DNA from: Protonemura montana
Lineage: Eukaryota; Arthropoda; Insecta; Plecoptera; Nemouridae
Direction: 5' to 3'
NCBI GenBank assembly: GCA_947568835.1
Contig: OX387610.1
Coordinates: 12,753,001 to 12,817,000, forward strand
Length of the DNA stretch: 64,000 bases
Shown here: positions 48,323-60,372 of the stretch, piece by piece
Position numbering within the stretch: position 1 is the stretch's first letter
Layout: every line of letters starts with the position of its first letter
The notes under the pieces: model-generated
Seen by the model: only the letters and a program-made list of their open reading frames with translations
Database searches by the model: none
Told to the model about the DNA's origin: nothing
Made by a program: the position numbers and the translations under genes

Positions 48323-51028
48323 GAAAAAATACGCTAACTTATTACTAGCAGAAATGACTTACTTTCTTGCAATGCAGTCTGAAAGCCTTTTTTATGGACA
48401 ACCATACAATCGAATTTTCATTTAGCCCTTCTTTTCTATATCCCTCTTTCATTCTGAGAAAAATATAGACATGTACACTAACCCTCAAGGCATGCACAAT
48501 ATACTCAAGGAAATCTACATGCTCTCACATTCAAGACATTCCGTCCTGTACAGAATATTTCCATATATTCAGATATCCTACAATATCTTTTTTCCTTCGG
48601 TTCCTTCCTGCCTATCGGCGAATCAGGATTTCTCTTGTGCTCTCGTCCGAGTATCGGCAACTATTTGCACCGTGGTAGGGGCTCGACGGTCTGGTTCGAG
48701 AGGCTCTAGTCTCTTTGCTAGAAGAGCACAATATCGATTGTGCCCAGCTGCTTTGATGTTGCAATCCAGAATTTATCGTAGACAAGGGAAAGTTCGACGG
48801 TTGTCTTACAGTGGACCACTGAACAGGAACTAACGTCTTAACAAATCTTTCGAATTATTCCATGCGTCCCGAACCACTCAAAAACAAAAAAGTCTACACG
48901 TTGGCTCCTGTACGCGAAAGGGAGAGAGAGAAATAATAGAAATTGTAACAGTTGTTGAAAAGTTAAGGCAATTTGAAGATGGAATTGAAATGTTCTTTGG
49001 GGTGCCGACGTTACCGCCGTTGCAAGTCGGGGCTAGTCGGTGAGAGTGAAGGTGAGGTAGTTTTTGGTCGATTCGCGTACGCGGCTGGGAAGAGAGAAGA
49101 GAAATTTTTAGCTGGGGAAAATTGAGTGAAAATTGGGGGACCTTTTTTACCCGCCTTTGTGTCGCGGTGGAAGAAATCACGGGGCTATTTTGGTCTGAAT
49201 GGGAGGGAGAACAAACATTTTCTCTGCAGGACGGGTGGTTAGCACCGATGTGTTTAATGCTGCGTGGATCGGGGTTATTCACAAAATAATCACGGGAATG
49301 AGAATGAAAGAAAATGAAGGCGAGCTTTTTTTTATCAGCTGTGGACCAGTTCATTATTGCAATGTCTAAAGCAGTGTTTTTCTAGTGTTAAACACTTCCA
49401 AACCGCTTCCACAAACTGTGTAAGGTAGTGTTGGAACTTTAGCTGGCAACGCTATTGGAGAGATCTCGAACTTGTTTTGGCAAAGTAACAAATACCCTGC
49501 ACTTCTTTGTTGAATTTAGTGTAAAATGAGTGCTAAGTGCAGTTTCCTGCAGATTGTGAGCCGTGACCCACCGAAACGTCGAAAACCGATGGCCTTTTGA
49601 ACTCTTGGAACCAGCGCAGCATTGTTAAACACATTTCAATATTTGAAAACTCGAAAATAAAAACTCTCAAACTAAAACACCTCTGAAAAATCTGAAAAAT
49701 CTAAAATGCTATAAAAAATTCTGCCAAACAAGATGCAGCGAATGTAAAACAGACCAAAGCGGTAATATCAAAGCGGTTTGACCAGTTTTACAGGTCGTGC
49801 AACTTGGCAAATGGTTGCCTGTCGAAATGCAATGTTATCCACGGCAGAAGGCACCGATCTGCGTTGCTTAACGCGCGGATTGGAATCGGAAAATGCTCGA
49901 AAATTGATTTAAATTTAATCGTTTGCAAGTCAAAAGTGTACACCCTAATGCGTTTTCAATTTGTGCCCATCTCACTATTATGTAAATAAAAGAAAATCTC
50001 CCAGTGAATACAAGGACAAGCGGCGATGAAAGGAAATGCATTGCCATAACGGGAACGAATGAATAGAAAACCAACCAAAAGAAAAGTTATCAAAACAACA
50101 CATTTCTCTTATAGAAATAGAAGGGACACAATTCGTTTTTTTGTCGTGTAAAGCGTCATTTAAACGCGATTGAAACCCAAGAAAAGCGAGGAAGAAAAAT
50201 CGATCTGGATTTCCCATTAAGTGCAAGTGGCCCGGGGGTAGCTTGTTCATTGAGAGTGCCACCATATTTCAGTCAGCCTCGTCCGGTATTCAAGTAAACG
50301 ACTTGTTGATGACCGCAGTAAACAACGAGTCCGAATGGGAACGCCGACACCGTCCCAGTCTTTGTGAACGCCGCTACGCGAGCAGCGGTCTCTAGCGGTT
50401 GTTGGAGAATTCAATTACGTCCAGAGAAGAGCATTAATTTTTTCCTCTCAATATGATGAGGTTCTTGTCAATATATTTATGTAGTTTTTTTAGTTTTTTA
50501 TTTCAGCAGACGATTGTTACTTAAGTTTGGGATGGACTTGAGCATTTTCAGAATTATTACTACGAAAACAAATGGATGACACATTCTTTAGATCTTGTAG
50601 ATTGTGCTGTGTGACCTGTAACTGGTAGCACTTATCCTAAATAAGGACTTTACGTCATAATCACGGAAATTTTCAAGTGCACAATCGTCCAGGAGGTGTT
50701 TGGAATAGAAAAAGAGTCACAAAGAAATAATTTTATCACATTCCATTTCTCTCGAGACGTTTTGAAAGCATTTCTCTACAGGAAATACAAAGAATCAAGA
50801 CATGCTAAAGAAAAATAATTGAAAAACTGCCTCGTCAAGTTGAAATGAATTGTTTTCTTGCGTTGCAGTGAAAGGTTAAGTTGTAAATTGGTTGAATAGA
50901 TTTTTGAAAAACGATGTTGAAAAAACGATCATTCAAGATTTGAATGAACTCGCCGTTACGAGTCGCCTCGGTCTCTTCCCCCTTGACGGGATCCCTTATC
51001 TCACCCCACGAAAACTGGAATATGTTTG
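48323..51028. other. intergenic stretch, no gene supported
   Basis: The longest open frame (48878-49354, minus, 158 codons) is low-complexity, rich in Ser/Pro/His, and matches nothing I know. The segment 48960-49250 is GC-richer and could be regulatory. GCACAATATCGATTGTGC near 48727 is a near-palindrome. Confidence 0.4.
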
Positions 51029-51101
51029 CCCGGATAGTTCAGTTGGTAGAGCACCCGACCGGCAATTGAAAGGTCCCGGGGTCATATCGCGGTACGGTTG
51101 C
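51029..51101 (+). tRNA. tRNA-like sequence, probably a tRNA-derived SINE head
   Basis: GCCCGGATAGTTCAGTTGGT and TAGAGCACCCGAC form a textbook acceptor start, D-arm and box A. The T-arm (GGTCCCGGGGTCATATCGC) has lost the TTCGA of box B, and the anticodon stem does not pair. I take it as a pseudo-tRNA or retroposon remnant. Confidence 0.6.
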
Positions 51102-54100
51102 ATATTTTTCCTGTCTAGCTCCCCTTTAATATTATATGATTATTTTCTATTATTTATTATCATATTAATGAAAACCCATTGGACCACTGACTTCAGCGAT
51201 TGAAAATTGAACATAAAATCGCAAAATCGCAAAATTAAAATTGAAAGTTCATACGCAGAGACTCTGTAAACCAATTAGCTATGTACGTCTTCACCTAAAT
51301 CGACCAACCACCAACGCACGCATTTTCATCTCTTCCTCACTAACCACCTTCATTGAAATATTGAATGAAACCCACAAACTACGAATCTAACGCTCAGCAT
51401 TATTCCAAAACTTTGCCTTAAACTTGTTAAACAAGCAATATATCTTCATCTCCACCAATTAAGTTTTAGCATAACTGAAAATGAAATTCGAACACTATAT
51501 ATATGTGCGCTCGGTTTTCACGTCGGTTTGGTAATAGGATTTCGAAGACACGTGTATTACATATTATCGGAACAAACGCCTAACTAAGGGGAACAAACAG
51601 GGAAAGTGCGAATCACAATGCGTTGTTTCGGCGAGAGGTGGGTGCGTTGCTAGGGTGCGTTGGTGCAGAGAGGGTTGGTATGTTAAGGGACCCCTACATC
51701 TAGTTCGTTTCGCGACACGATACAAAGAGGATAGACGGAATTGACAGACGGGTTTCAGTTTGTGACATAATGCGATTTCAAATTGACATAGAAGTTACTG
51801 TTTTTTTTTTTTTACAATACAAATTTTTTTGAGGTTAGAATAAAGGTTCTGTTAAACAACTTTCTTTTGGCTAAGTAATATCTAGAAAGTACATGCTGGG
51901 TCATAATTAGCTTTGCGAAATCTCACCGGCGAACCAGCCTTATCACCTAGAAGCTTAAATAAATTGGATCTCGTCCGAGAGATGGCGTCATTAGCAATTT
52001 CGCTTGCCTCACTCGCGCTCGGAAATCATTTATCTCGATGCTAACGCACTCTTTCGACCGATTTCTCACCCACTAGCAATTATCATTTTCTTAGCCTTTG
52101 CTCAATAAAGATAGGATATCTGTATAAGCTTTGTCTGTTGTGCTATCAGAACTTGCAGTTTTCTAAATAAAATATTCCCAGCTTGGTTGTTTACACCCTT
52201 TACAAAACGCCAAGCTAGTGTTTAGCCTCCTTATCGTGGGCCGAGGGCAAGCTTAGACAGGCATCTACCAGTAGATACCCCTAGGAAGATTCATTAGAGT
52301 AGATTTTGCCTGTCATAACTTGGTAAGCTCAGCGGCAGCGTGAGAATTTCATTATGACAGTCTTGAAGAGGGGAGAGTTGTGGGCGGCGGCGGCCGGAGG
52401 GAAGGCTGTTATAAAATGTATCCAACTTCACTATGGAAAGCGAAATTGTCGTCTCGTAGGCTGTCCGGGATTTTTAATTAATGAAATGAAATTGTGAATG
52501 TCTGACAGTTTTATAAACATAACAACGAGGTTGGACACTGAATAAACAGGAAAAAAAGAACAATTCTCGGTCGTGTTTGCTGATACATGCCTACGTCATT
52601 AATTACTTTTCGGAAAAAAAAAGATTTTATTCTTTTTTGTTGTGTTTTGTGATTCTTGGATCTGATTAAATCTCTGGGGGTAAAAACGGGAATTTCAATA
52701 AACTCTTTGTTTTACAAAGTCGAAAAGTAACTCGCTCGAACAAATGTATTTAATTTGTAACGAAATGGCAACTTTTTCGTGAATTCTGGTTGTTTGCGTT
52801 TAGTATGCTTTTCTTTCTCTCTCTTTTCCATCGCTTCTCTATCTCTCACACGATCTCTCTATCTCTCCCTTGCAATGATTCGCCTGTTTGTCTGAATTAA
52901 TTTGGTTTAATTCAGCTCGCGAAATGCAAATCTGCCACGAGCCGAAGAGAAAGTTGTTTAATACGGGAACAAACCCACCCCCTTACCACACTGGCAACGT
53001 GACTTAATCCTGATATATATATAGGGACAGTATGTTAAATAATATAAAATACAAAACCACAAATCTATTCCTATTCCATCGATTCTGACTGCAGAAGACT
53101 TGAATACTGATTACATAAAAGTCACTCAAAATGTAGAAGTGGCATGCAATGACCTCTGTAGAGGCTGAACACGTTGATTACTTTTGCAGCTTGACATTTC
53201 AGGTTTTAATCATGTGGGTGAAGATTTGACATTTTGTGTCACAGTATTACATGTTGCTAGTTCGGTTCTTTTATGCCCATCAGCGTGACGAAGTGTGGTG
53301 CAATCAAAGTCTTGTAAACGTTTTCGCTTTTCATTCAGCTACGCATCTAGTTTTCCGACCTTTAAATTTCTGTATTGTAGTAATTGTCAAAACCATATAT
53401 TTAGATATATGTATATGTAGGATGTAAATATATTTCCTGGTGTAGTATTACTAGCTCAAAAAAGTTTAGGTACAATGAAATAAATTACAAAAGCTCTTTT
53501 AAGAATTTACTTTACCATCCGGGTACCAATATCAAACTGTAATAAAATTCTGACCTGGAGCCGGACACACAAACCAGTTTTAAATTAACCCGAAGTTAAA
53601 CAATGTTCAGCTTATCACAGACTTTATTTTGTAGATTTGGAGAGGTTGTTACCACATTTATAATAATTTAAACCCGAAATGCAACGCGGTTACGCGTGGA
53701 CCTCTCTGTGAGGTTCCGACCCAGAGCATTCACAAAAAAAGATAGAAACAATTCTAAAAAAAAATCACCAAAGACAAAATAATAATAAAAAAAAATCTGA
53801 CGTAGAACGCAATGTGTGCTTGAATGAGCACAACGGATTCCTACTCGACCAGAGTAATCTTGAAATCTTGGTCACTGATATCTATTTGACCGTAAAACCT
53901 AAGCAGTGAATATAGCCGTTAAGACGCAAAATAAAGTCAACAGCCAAATTTGAATCCATTTCAGAAAACAGAAGCCATGTTTTTAATTAAAAGAAGACAA
54001 ATCTAGCGCTCAACTGACACGTCATCATCAAAAGTAATGAGAAATGTGACTCCAAAATAAAATCGTAAAAGCAAAAGGCAATTTTTTAATTGAACTTACA

Positions 54101-54203
54101 GAGTTAATTAAGCCACCAAGGACCAACCAGCTAGCAAATTTTCCCCGAGTTGACACCTCATTAACCTTGTGATTTTAGCACATGCGTATATCGATCTGCA
54201 TAT
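51102..54203. other. intergenic stretch with possible regulatory motifs
   Basis: There is no gene. A pyrimidine-rich tract (CTCTCT type) runs at about 52814-52870, and an octamer ATGCAAAT lies near 52924. The stretch 52230-52520 has homeodomain-type TTTTTAATTAATG motifs. These are weak signals only. Confidence 0.35.
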
Positions 54204-54404
54204 TTAACCGACTAAAACCAATGCGACAATCTCGTTTATGTGATTGGCGCGCTCTGTCTTAATGCACTCGTGTACGGGCATGGCTTTGCTGGGCGACGAG
54301 GGGTGCCAGGGGTTGGAAACTGCGTAGACCCTGGCATCCGCACCAGAATCTGGATAGAGAGTATTGGTAGTTGTAGAGTGGTAGACTTGGTGAGTGGACG
54401 CCAT
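54204..54404 (-). CDS. candidate first coding exon, unknown product
   Basis: On the minus strand an ATG in strong context (CCAACATGGCG, at 54404) opens a 66-codon frame beginning MASTHQVYHSTTTN and continuing with PDSGADARVYAVSNPW. The segment is GC-richer than its surroundings and has a composition (Ser/Thr/Pro, His, Tyr) like the N-terminus of a transcription factor. I recognise no family, and no strong splice donor stands out, so its 3' limit is uncertain. It may be chance. On the plus strand the same segment has a good donor (TTGGTGAGT). Confidence 0.22.
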   Translation of the reverse strand: MASTHQVYHSTTTNTLYPDSGADARVYAVSNPWHPSSPSKAMPVHECIKTERANHINEIVALVLVG

Positions 54405-55721
54405 GTTGGACACGAATATCTCTCGGAATATTAACACTTTATAAGATGTTTTTGTTTTTGAATAGTAGTTTTTTAGGTTTTCTCGGTGGAGCTGCTTAAT
54501 ATTAAATCGTTTTATCAGCGAAAAACTGTAATTTTTGTATTCAAATATATTGAAAAGTAACCATTTTAAAAGTAAACAAAAACAATGAAGATGAATGCGT
54601 ACCTAAATGTAATGACTCGTCAAGTTACTTGTTTTTTGGTGAACCCATTTGAAAAGTCAAAGGACATGAAGCAATAATAACAAGTTCTAAAATAATATGA
54701 AATAGTTTAAATATTGGGTAGCGATTTAGCCAGGATTTAGCTAGGCTTTAACAATTTAAATAATTTAATTAGAACGCTCAATCTAAATTATAGGCGGACA
54801 AAAATGATTTAAATGAAGGTACGATGTTAATTTTTCAATTAAACTATAATTTTCTGTAATCAGAAAAATATAAAAACCAAGCAGCCGTTGTTGACTTTGC
54901 CGGTAATACCACAAGCTTAAATTAAAAATTAATGACATTTCTGCGAATTTACCCAAACATTTCGTACATATTGAGAAAAAAAAAATCGCTAGTTACCAGT
55001 TTTTCAGAAGAACGTTAAGAGTCAAACAGTCCGTTAAGAAAAAAATACATGTAGCTGTTACTAAGCAAATAACAAATAAACAGACCGTTAGGTTCAAAGC
55101 AGACCACTGAAAAAACCGCTTCCTAAACGTTTCATTAAAATTTCCCCAAAAATGTCATACATTTTATGACAAAAAAAAAATGGCCACTTGAGTAATACAC
55201 TAAAAGTTAGCCGCTCTCAGTGCAAGCAAAGCTCTCTGCATCTAGGTAGACTCGGTAGTCATGGTTACTTGATGCTACCCAGCGAGTTAAATTGCAAAGG
55301 TTCATGGACCAACGCAATCAATAATAGTAGCTACAAGTTGACTCTTTTCAACCCATGCTCTGTCTCTCTTGCACCCACAGCCACGCTCAATCTATCGCTC
55401 TCTCTCTGCCCTGCTCTTTCCGCCTTGAAACAGATTTGACGCGGTCAGAATGCTTACGCTCTGCACGGACTATTTAAGTGTTTCTTCTACAAATTCCTTT
55501 GAGAAGGGACATTTTTTGTTCGGAACCGTCTTTAGCGACAGCTGTGTTTGAAGACTCTCCGAGATGAAGATTTCGGGACATCGACGGATATTCAATTGTG
55601 TTGTAGGTTCGAAAAAAAGCAGTTTTGACTTCCAGGAAAAATTTGAAATTTTTTGTCAAACAGAATTCGAAATCGAATCCGATTTAAATATATTATGTAT
55701 TTTGAGAGAATCATTAATATG
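54405..55721. other. AT-rich intergenic stretch, nothing recognised
   Basis: There is a short CT-rich patch at about 55360-55430 and no supported gene or repeat. Confidence 0.45.
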
Positions 55722-55975
55722 ATTGTTTTTAGACTCATGTCTACTTCATCTAACCTGAGCTCTAGTTTTGACAAACACTATTTTCAACTGGGTTTTGAAT
55801 GCTTAGTGAAGAACAACTCAATTTACCAACGTTTCGTAACTTGTACCTGTTACTTTACCAAGAACTGCTTTAACCCTTGAAGAAGTAACAGGTACAAGTT
55901 AAGAAACGCTGGGAAATTTAGTTGTTATTCACTTAGCATTCAAAACCCAGTTGAAATAGTTTTTGTCAATCATTA
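55722..55975. repeat. foldback (MITE-like) form of repeat X
   Basis: The left half (AACTGGGTTTTGAATGCTTA, AACAACTCAATTTACC, GTTTCGTAACTTGTACCTG) is followed, after about 30 bases, by its near reverse complement. This gives arms of about 90 bases between 55770 and 55970. It opens with GTTTTTAGACTCATGTCTAC, the sequence shared with the 18160, 27776 and 47836 copies. No coding capacity is visible. Confidence 0.8.
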
Positions 55976-57202
55976 ACATGGTTTTCGCTATATACCTATA
56001 TATATATTTATTTTACAAATTTTGGTCAATTTTTTGCAAAACTGGCTGCGTTGATTGATTCTTGATTCTGATTGGACCTTGATTGAACCTTGATTGAACC
56101 TGAATTTGATCAGTATTTAACACAATAACAATAATAATGTTTCTACATTCCTTTAGACCAATCTACAACCTAAAAGAATCGTCAGAATTCGCAATTACAA
56201 TTATTAAATACACATGGCGTAAGCGCCTCGTAATTGAAATAAAAACACTGACCAGTTTTATTACCTTACTTTGCAATTAAATTATAAATACAAAGACATT
56301 TTATCTTCAAGAATTCGCACACGACCAGTTTTATTCGCTAATTTATTCTTTCTGTAAGTATTTTCTCGCAATATTCAACTTGAACGTAACTTTTACAGCA
56401 TTATATACCTGCGAGCTGAGTGTTTGAACTGAAATATTCTTTCAATTTTGTTGTAAATATTATTTTCAGTACTTTACACGATTTACACAATGATATTGTT
56501 CACAAACTATGTTAGCAAATAAATAAATAAAATATGACGATACCTTAAAACTGTCAAATTTTACAAAAAAAAGGATGAAATTTCAGTTAAAGATGGGTTA
56601 AAATGTCTCACGCTCACCCGAAACTGGTGTGCATACGGTATGAAAGCGTTCGAAAAGTTCAAAACTGGAGCAAAATAAAAAATAAAAAATAAAATACACT
56701 GTAATTAAAACCTGACGTTTCATCGAACATAACCTAAAGCAACTGGTAACTTTAAATATGAATCTAGTGTGCCAGTCTCCACGTCCATGTCTAGATCTGG
56801 AAATAGTTGATTTAAAATTTACCCCATATACCAAACTGGCATACAGCTATTCACAAAGTTGCTGATAAATAGTTTACTCCAGAGTTGGTAGCCTTTCTAT
56901 TGTTCACGTTTGCTAGTTCGATACATTTTAATTCCGTTGTTTACCAGCAACAATGCTCAGCGCTTCCTTCGCTTTATCTGTTAGCTTCTAGCGCGTTCGA
57001 ATGCACGTACCTTCATTGTTGCCGCCAACAATGCCCGAGAGCTTTGATGGACTTTCAATGACTTAGTTCTGTTTCGAACGAAATAATAATTCATTATTAA
57101 AGTTTGTGAGCTACCTCAGAGAAACGAAACTTCATTTTTACTTCAATTTTTCTAAGAAGATAATTTCCGTTGCCAACTATGAAATAAAAAAACAAACTTT
57201 CA
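55976..57202. other. AT-rich intergenic stretch, nothing recognised
   Basis: GACCAGTTTTATT occurs twice (near 56252 and 56323). No gene was supported. Confidence 0.45.
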
Positions 57203-57725
57203 AGCATAGGAGATTGAATGATAGATTCAACGTTTGGTAGCCATGGAGATGCTGAGATCGCCTGACAGAGCTTCTCAATTCTGCTATCTTATGTTACCAC
57301 GGGTATATCATGGCCTAGCATAGGAGGTTCAATGGTAGATTCAACGTTTGGTAGCCATGGATGCTGAGATCGCCTGACAGAGCTTCTCAATTCTGCTATC
57401 TTTTGTTACCACGGGTATATCATGGCCTAGCATAGGAGGTTCAATGGTAGATTCAACGTTTGGTAGCCATGGATGCTGAGATCGCCTGACAGAGCTTCTC
57501 AATTCTGCTATCTTATGTTACCACAGGTATATCATGACCTAGCATAGGAGGTTCAATGGTAGATTCAACGTTTGGTATCCATGGAGATTCTGAGATCGCC
57601 TGACAGAGCTTCTCAATTCTGCTATCTTATGTTACCACGGGTATATCATGGCCTGGCATAGGAGGTTCAATGGTAGATTCAACGTTTGGTAGCCATGGAG
57701 ATGCTAAGATCACCTGACAGAGTTT
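57203..57725 (-). repeat. 114-bp satellite, about 4.6 tandem units
   Basis: These are reverse complements of the units at 26553-26878, with GGTATATCATGGCCTAGCAT at the unit joints and spacing of 112 to 114 bases (two units lack GAG). The last unit decays after about 57720. Confidence 0.93.
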
Positions 57726-59949
57726 CTAAAATTTACCTTCTTCTTCTACTGGGACTATACATTTCCCCTTTGATGAGAGAAGATTTTTAATATAATTTTT
57801 AGATGTAAAAAAAGATGCTCCTTAAAAAAAATGATGTCTGTTAGTCAATAAATCTATCACAATTTAAAAATTAATTGTATTAGCTACCGTAATCGCCAAC
57901 AGTGCTTCAAAACAAATCTTCGATGAGCTCTGAGGGTTTAGGAAGATGAATCCGCTAGCACTGTTGTTGAAATGGAAACTCTGACACGAATTACACAACT
58001 CAATATTTTCTATTTTCTCACATAGTTTTTCCATTGAGAGAAAAATGATAACTTTCCCTGTGTGGAAGAGCCGGGTTTGCTCTGCGGGCTGCGTTTAGGC
58101 GCAAGTACTTAGCAACGTCATTGCCATGAAAACTTAATGATAGTAATAACATGAATGACAAGTAACATATCGTTATGTGGAGGAGCCGAGTTTGCTCTGC
58201 GGGTTGCGTTTAGGGGCAGCGCCGAGTTTTAGCAGAAAGCAAGTGTATTTTCCGGGAAGGAAAATGTGTTCTCCTGTCATTCAAATGGAGCAGGGGTTTT
58301 ATTTGATTTGACAGAACCTATTTTGCCTCGATAGAGATTGGTCGGAATTTAATAACATTCCGTATGTTTTCTATGAAGAAAATTTTATTTCACTTTTGAG
58401 AAATTTTCACTTCACATAAACAACGTATGATATATATATATATACATCCGGGATATACTTTCAGTGATATTCAAGGGAAAATATTTTTAATATGCCCTCA
58501 CAGCTTTCTATTCCCTTCATCAATCATAGCTTTCTAGTTGCTTCGTTAGTTAGTGCCAACAAGCTGGTCACCGAGAGGCGAAATTTTGACTTATAATAAG
58601 GCATTCGCATTGAATTTAAAAATGCATGAAAAGACACCATTAACGGGTGACAGAAAAGCCGGAACTTCCCAACGACAGTCTTAAAGAAGCTTAATTGAAA
58701 TTGAAAGGATGAAAACGGCAGACTTATCTAATTGACAGAGCGCTGCTTAAAGAAAGGTGCTCCCAAAAACGCCGCCACGCGACGTGTATAAATTATAACC
58801 AAGTAATTCAATTTCAAAATTATCTCCAGAGCGTATCTTCTTAGAACCTGAACGCACGGCAAAAATATAATTGTTTTTGTCCAAGCATTAATGCCAGCAA
58901 TCTTTGTGTACGCATTTCCCTTATCTGAACCCTGGTTTACTGCGTATATACCCTAGCTCGGTCCCCAAAGATTCCACGTCCCAAAACGCGGCCCCGTTTC
59001 CCCAAAACGTAGGTAACAAACGAAAACATCAGTTAATTCGTCGCCCTAAAATCTCCCCCCACTCTCAAAACCCCTTTACCGCGATAATACCATCGGATGA
59101 AACCCCCTACCATACGCAAAACGGGGGATAATCATAATAATTCAAACATTTCCACCAACCCCCCTTTTGTTCGCCGATTTCTAAAGATTATCAGTGAATT
59201 CCACTTTCTCTATTCAACTATCTGCATCTTCTCTTCTCTCTCTCTCTGGCATCTCGCTTATCACTGACAGCACCGTGCTTTGTTCTATTAATACTAACGA
59301 TAGCCGCGTGGAGCGCGCCAACGTTTCGCCGCGACAGCTAGCGCTCCGGTGGCACAATTGCGAAATGCGTGGATAGCGATTTGAATGGATAAAAGAACAA
59401 CCGCTCTTGGATGTGCGCGTCGAGCATTGGCCGTAATCCACAATTGATCCGGTGTTGTTGAAAAGAGAATGGCTGTAGCACTCATTAAGTCAAATCGACC
59501 GGGATTATCTCTCGGAAGAGTAATTAAATTGTGATTATGGTTGGAGTTGGCATTGTGAAGGGGCTGATAATACTAATGTTTGCACGGAATGAAAGGTACC
59601 TAAAAAGGGTATTTAAAAGGCGACAAAATTGTTTGTATAGAAAGAGGGGTTTGAAAAGCTAACTTTAATCAGGTTGCCAGTAATCATCTATGTGGTATGA
59701 TTACATCATTACTTTTCCACCATCATTAAGTGGAACCGAAAAAAAAAAGAACTTAACACTCTAACGGTGACTCCAACAATAAAATATTTGAAATATTTTT
59801 GTTTACAATCAAACCAGTTTGCTAGGTCAGGGAAACCAGAATTAATAACTTTCAGTCATCTACCTCCGTGCATTGAACCATTAATTAAGAAAAGAATTCT
59901 TATTTTTACAAATTTTACCATTTCCCAAGAGATATTTTGCCTATAATTG
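57726..59949. other. intergenic stretch with a 40-bp direct repeat
   Basis: GAGCCGGGTTTGCTCTGCGG and its flanks at 58061-58099 return at 58175-58214, 114 bases on, with few changes. A related GCTCTGCGGGTTGCGTT is near 61611. A TA run lies at 58430-58444. The segment 59280-59520 is CG-rich and may be regulatory. No gene is supported. Confidence 0.45.
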
Positions 59950-60372
59950 TATGATGATGGGTATTTAACGACGCACTGTTTTGACATCTGGGCCAGTGGC
60001 ACTGGTCTAATGGCGTCGGTGAATACGTGGATCATGATAAGGATGATGATGAACCTAACCTAGCCTAGAAGAGAGGAGGGGAAACCCGGAAAGCCTATTT
60101 CTGTCGAATAGCAACAAAGGTTCACCGGCTTAACGTCCCTTCCGAAGGACGGTACAACGCGAACAACAGGATTCCTCCCCAAATCCATGCTGTCGAGAGG
60201 TTGATAAGCAAGGCGAATGAAGTTACTGTTTTAACTTTCATCCCTCCAACCTCTCTCCCGAACAGAACTGGTCATGTGTATGATGGTCACCAATCAAATA
60301 CCTGACTCAGCGCAGTGTTACATAACTTCGGCGATCTCTCAAGAACCGGTGTTTCCAACACGCCTACAGCTA
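59950..60372 (-). repeat. 5S-derived SINE, near full length
   Basis: On the minus strand it reads GTGTTGGAAACACCGGTTCT, CGCCGAAGTTATGTAACACT and a box C-like GATTGGTGACC. Then come GTTCGGGAGAGAGGTTGG, GACAGCATGGATTTGGGG, CCGTCCTTCGGAAGGGACGT, TTAAGCCGGTGAACC, GGCTAGGTTAGGTTCATC and the tail TCAAAACAGTGCGTCGTTAA. It has a single head and no duplication, so it is the best reference copy in the window. Confidence 0.88.

Noticed and set aside
48878-49354. 158-codon minus-strand open frame
   Set aside because: It is low complexity, with no recognisable domain and no splice partners. It is likely chance in a GC-richer patch.
51029-51101. Functional tRNA gene
   Set aside because: Box A is excellent, but box B is broken and the anticodon stem does not pair.
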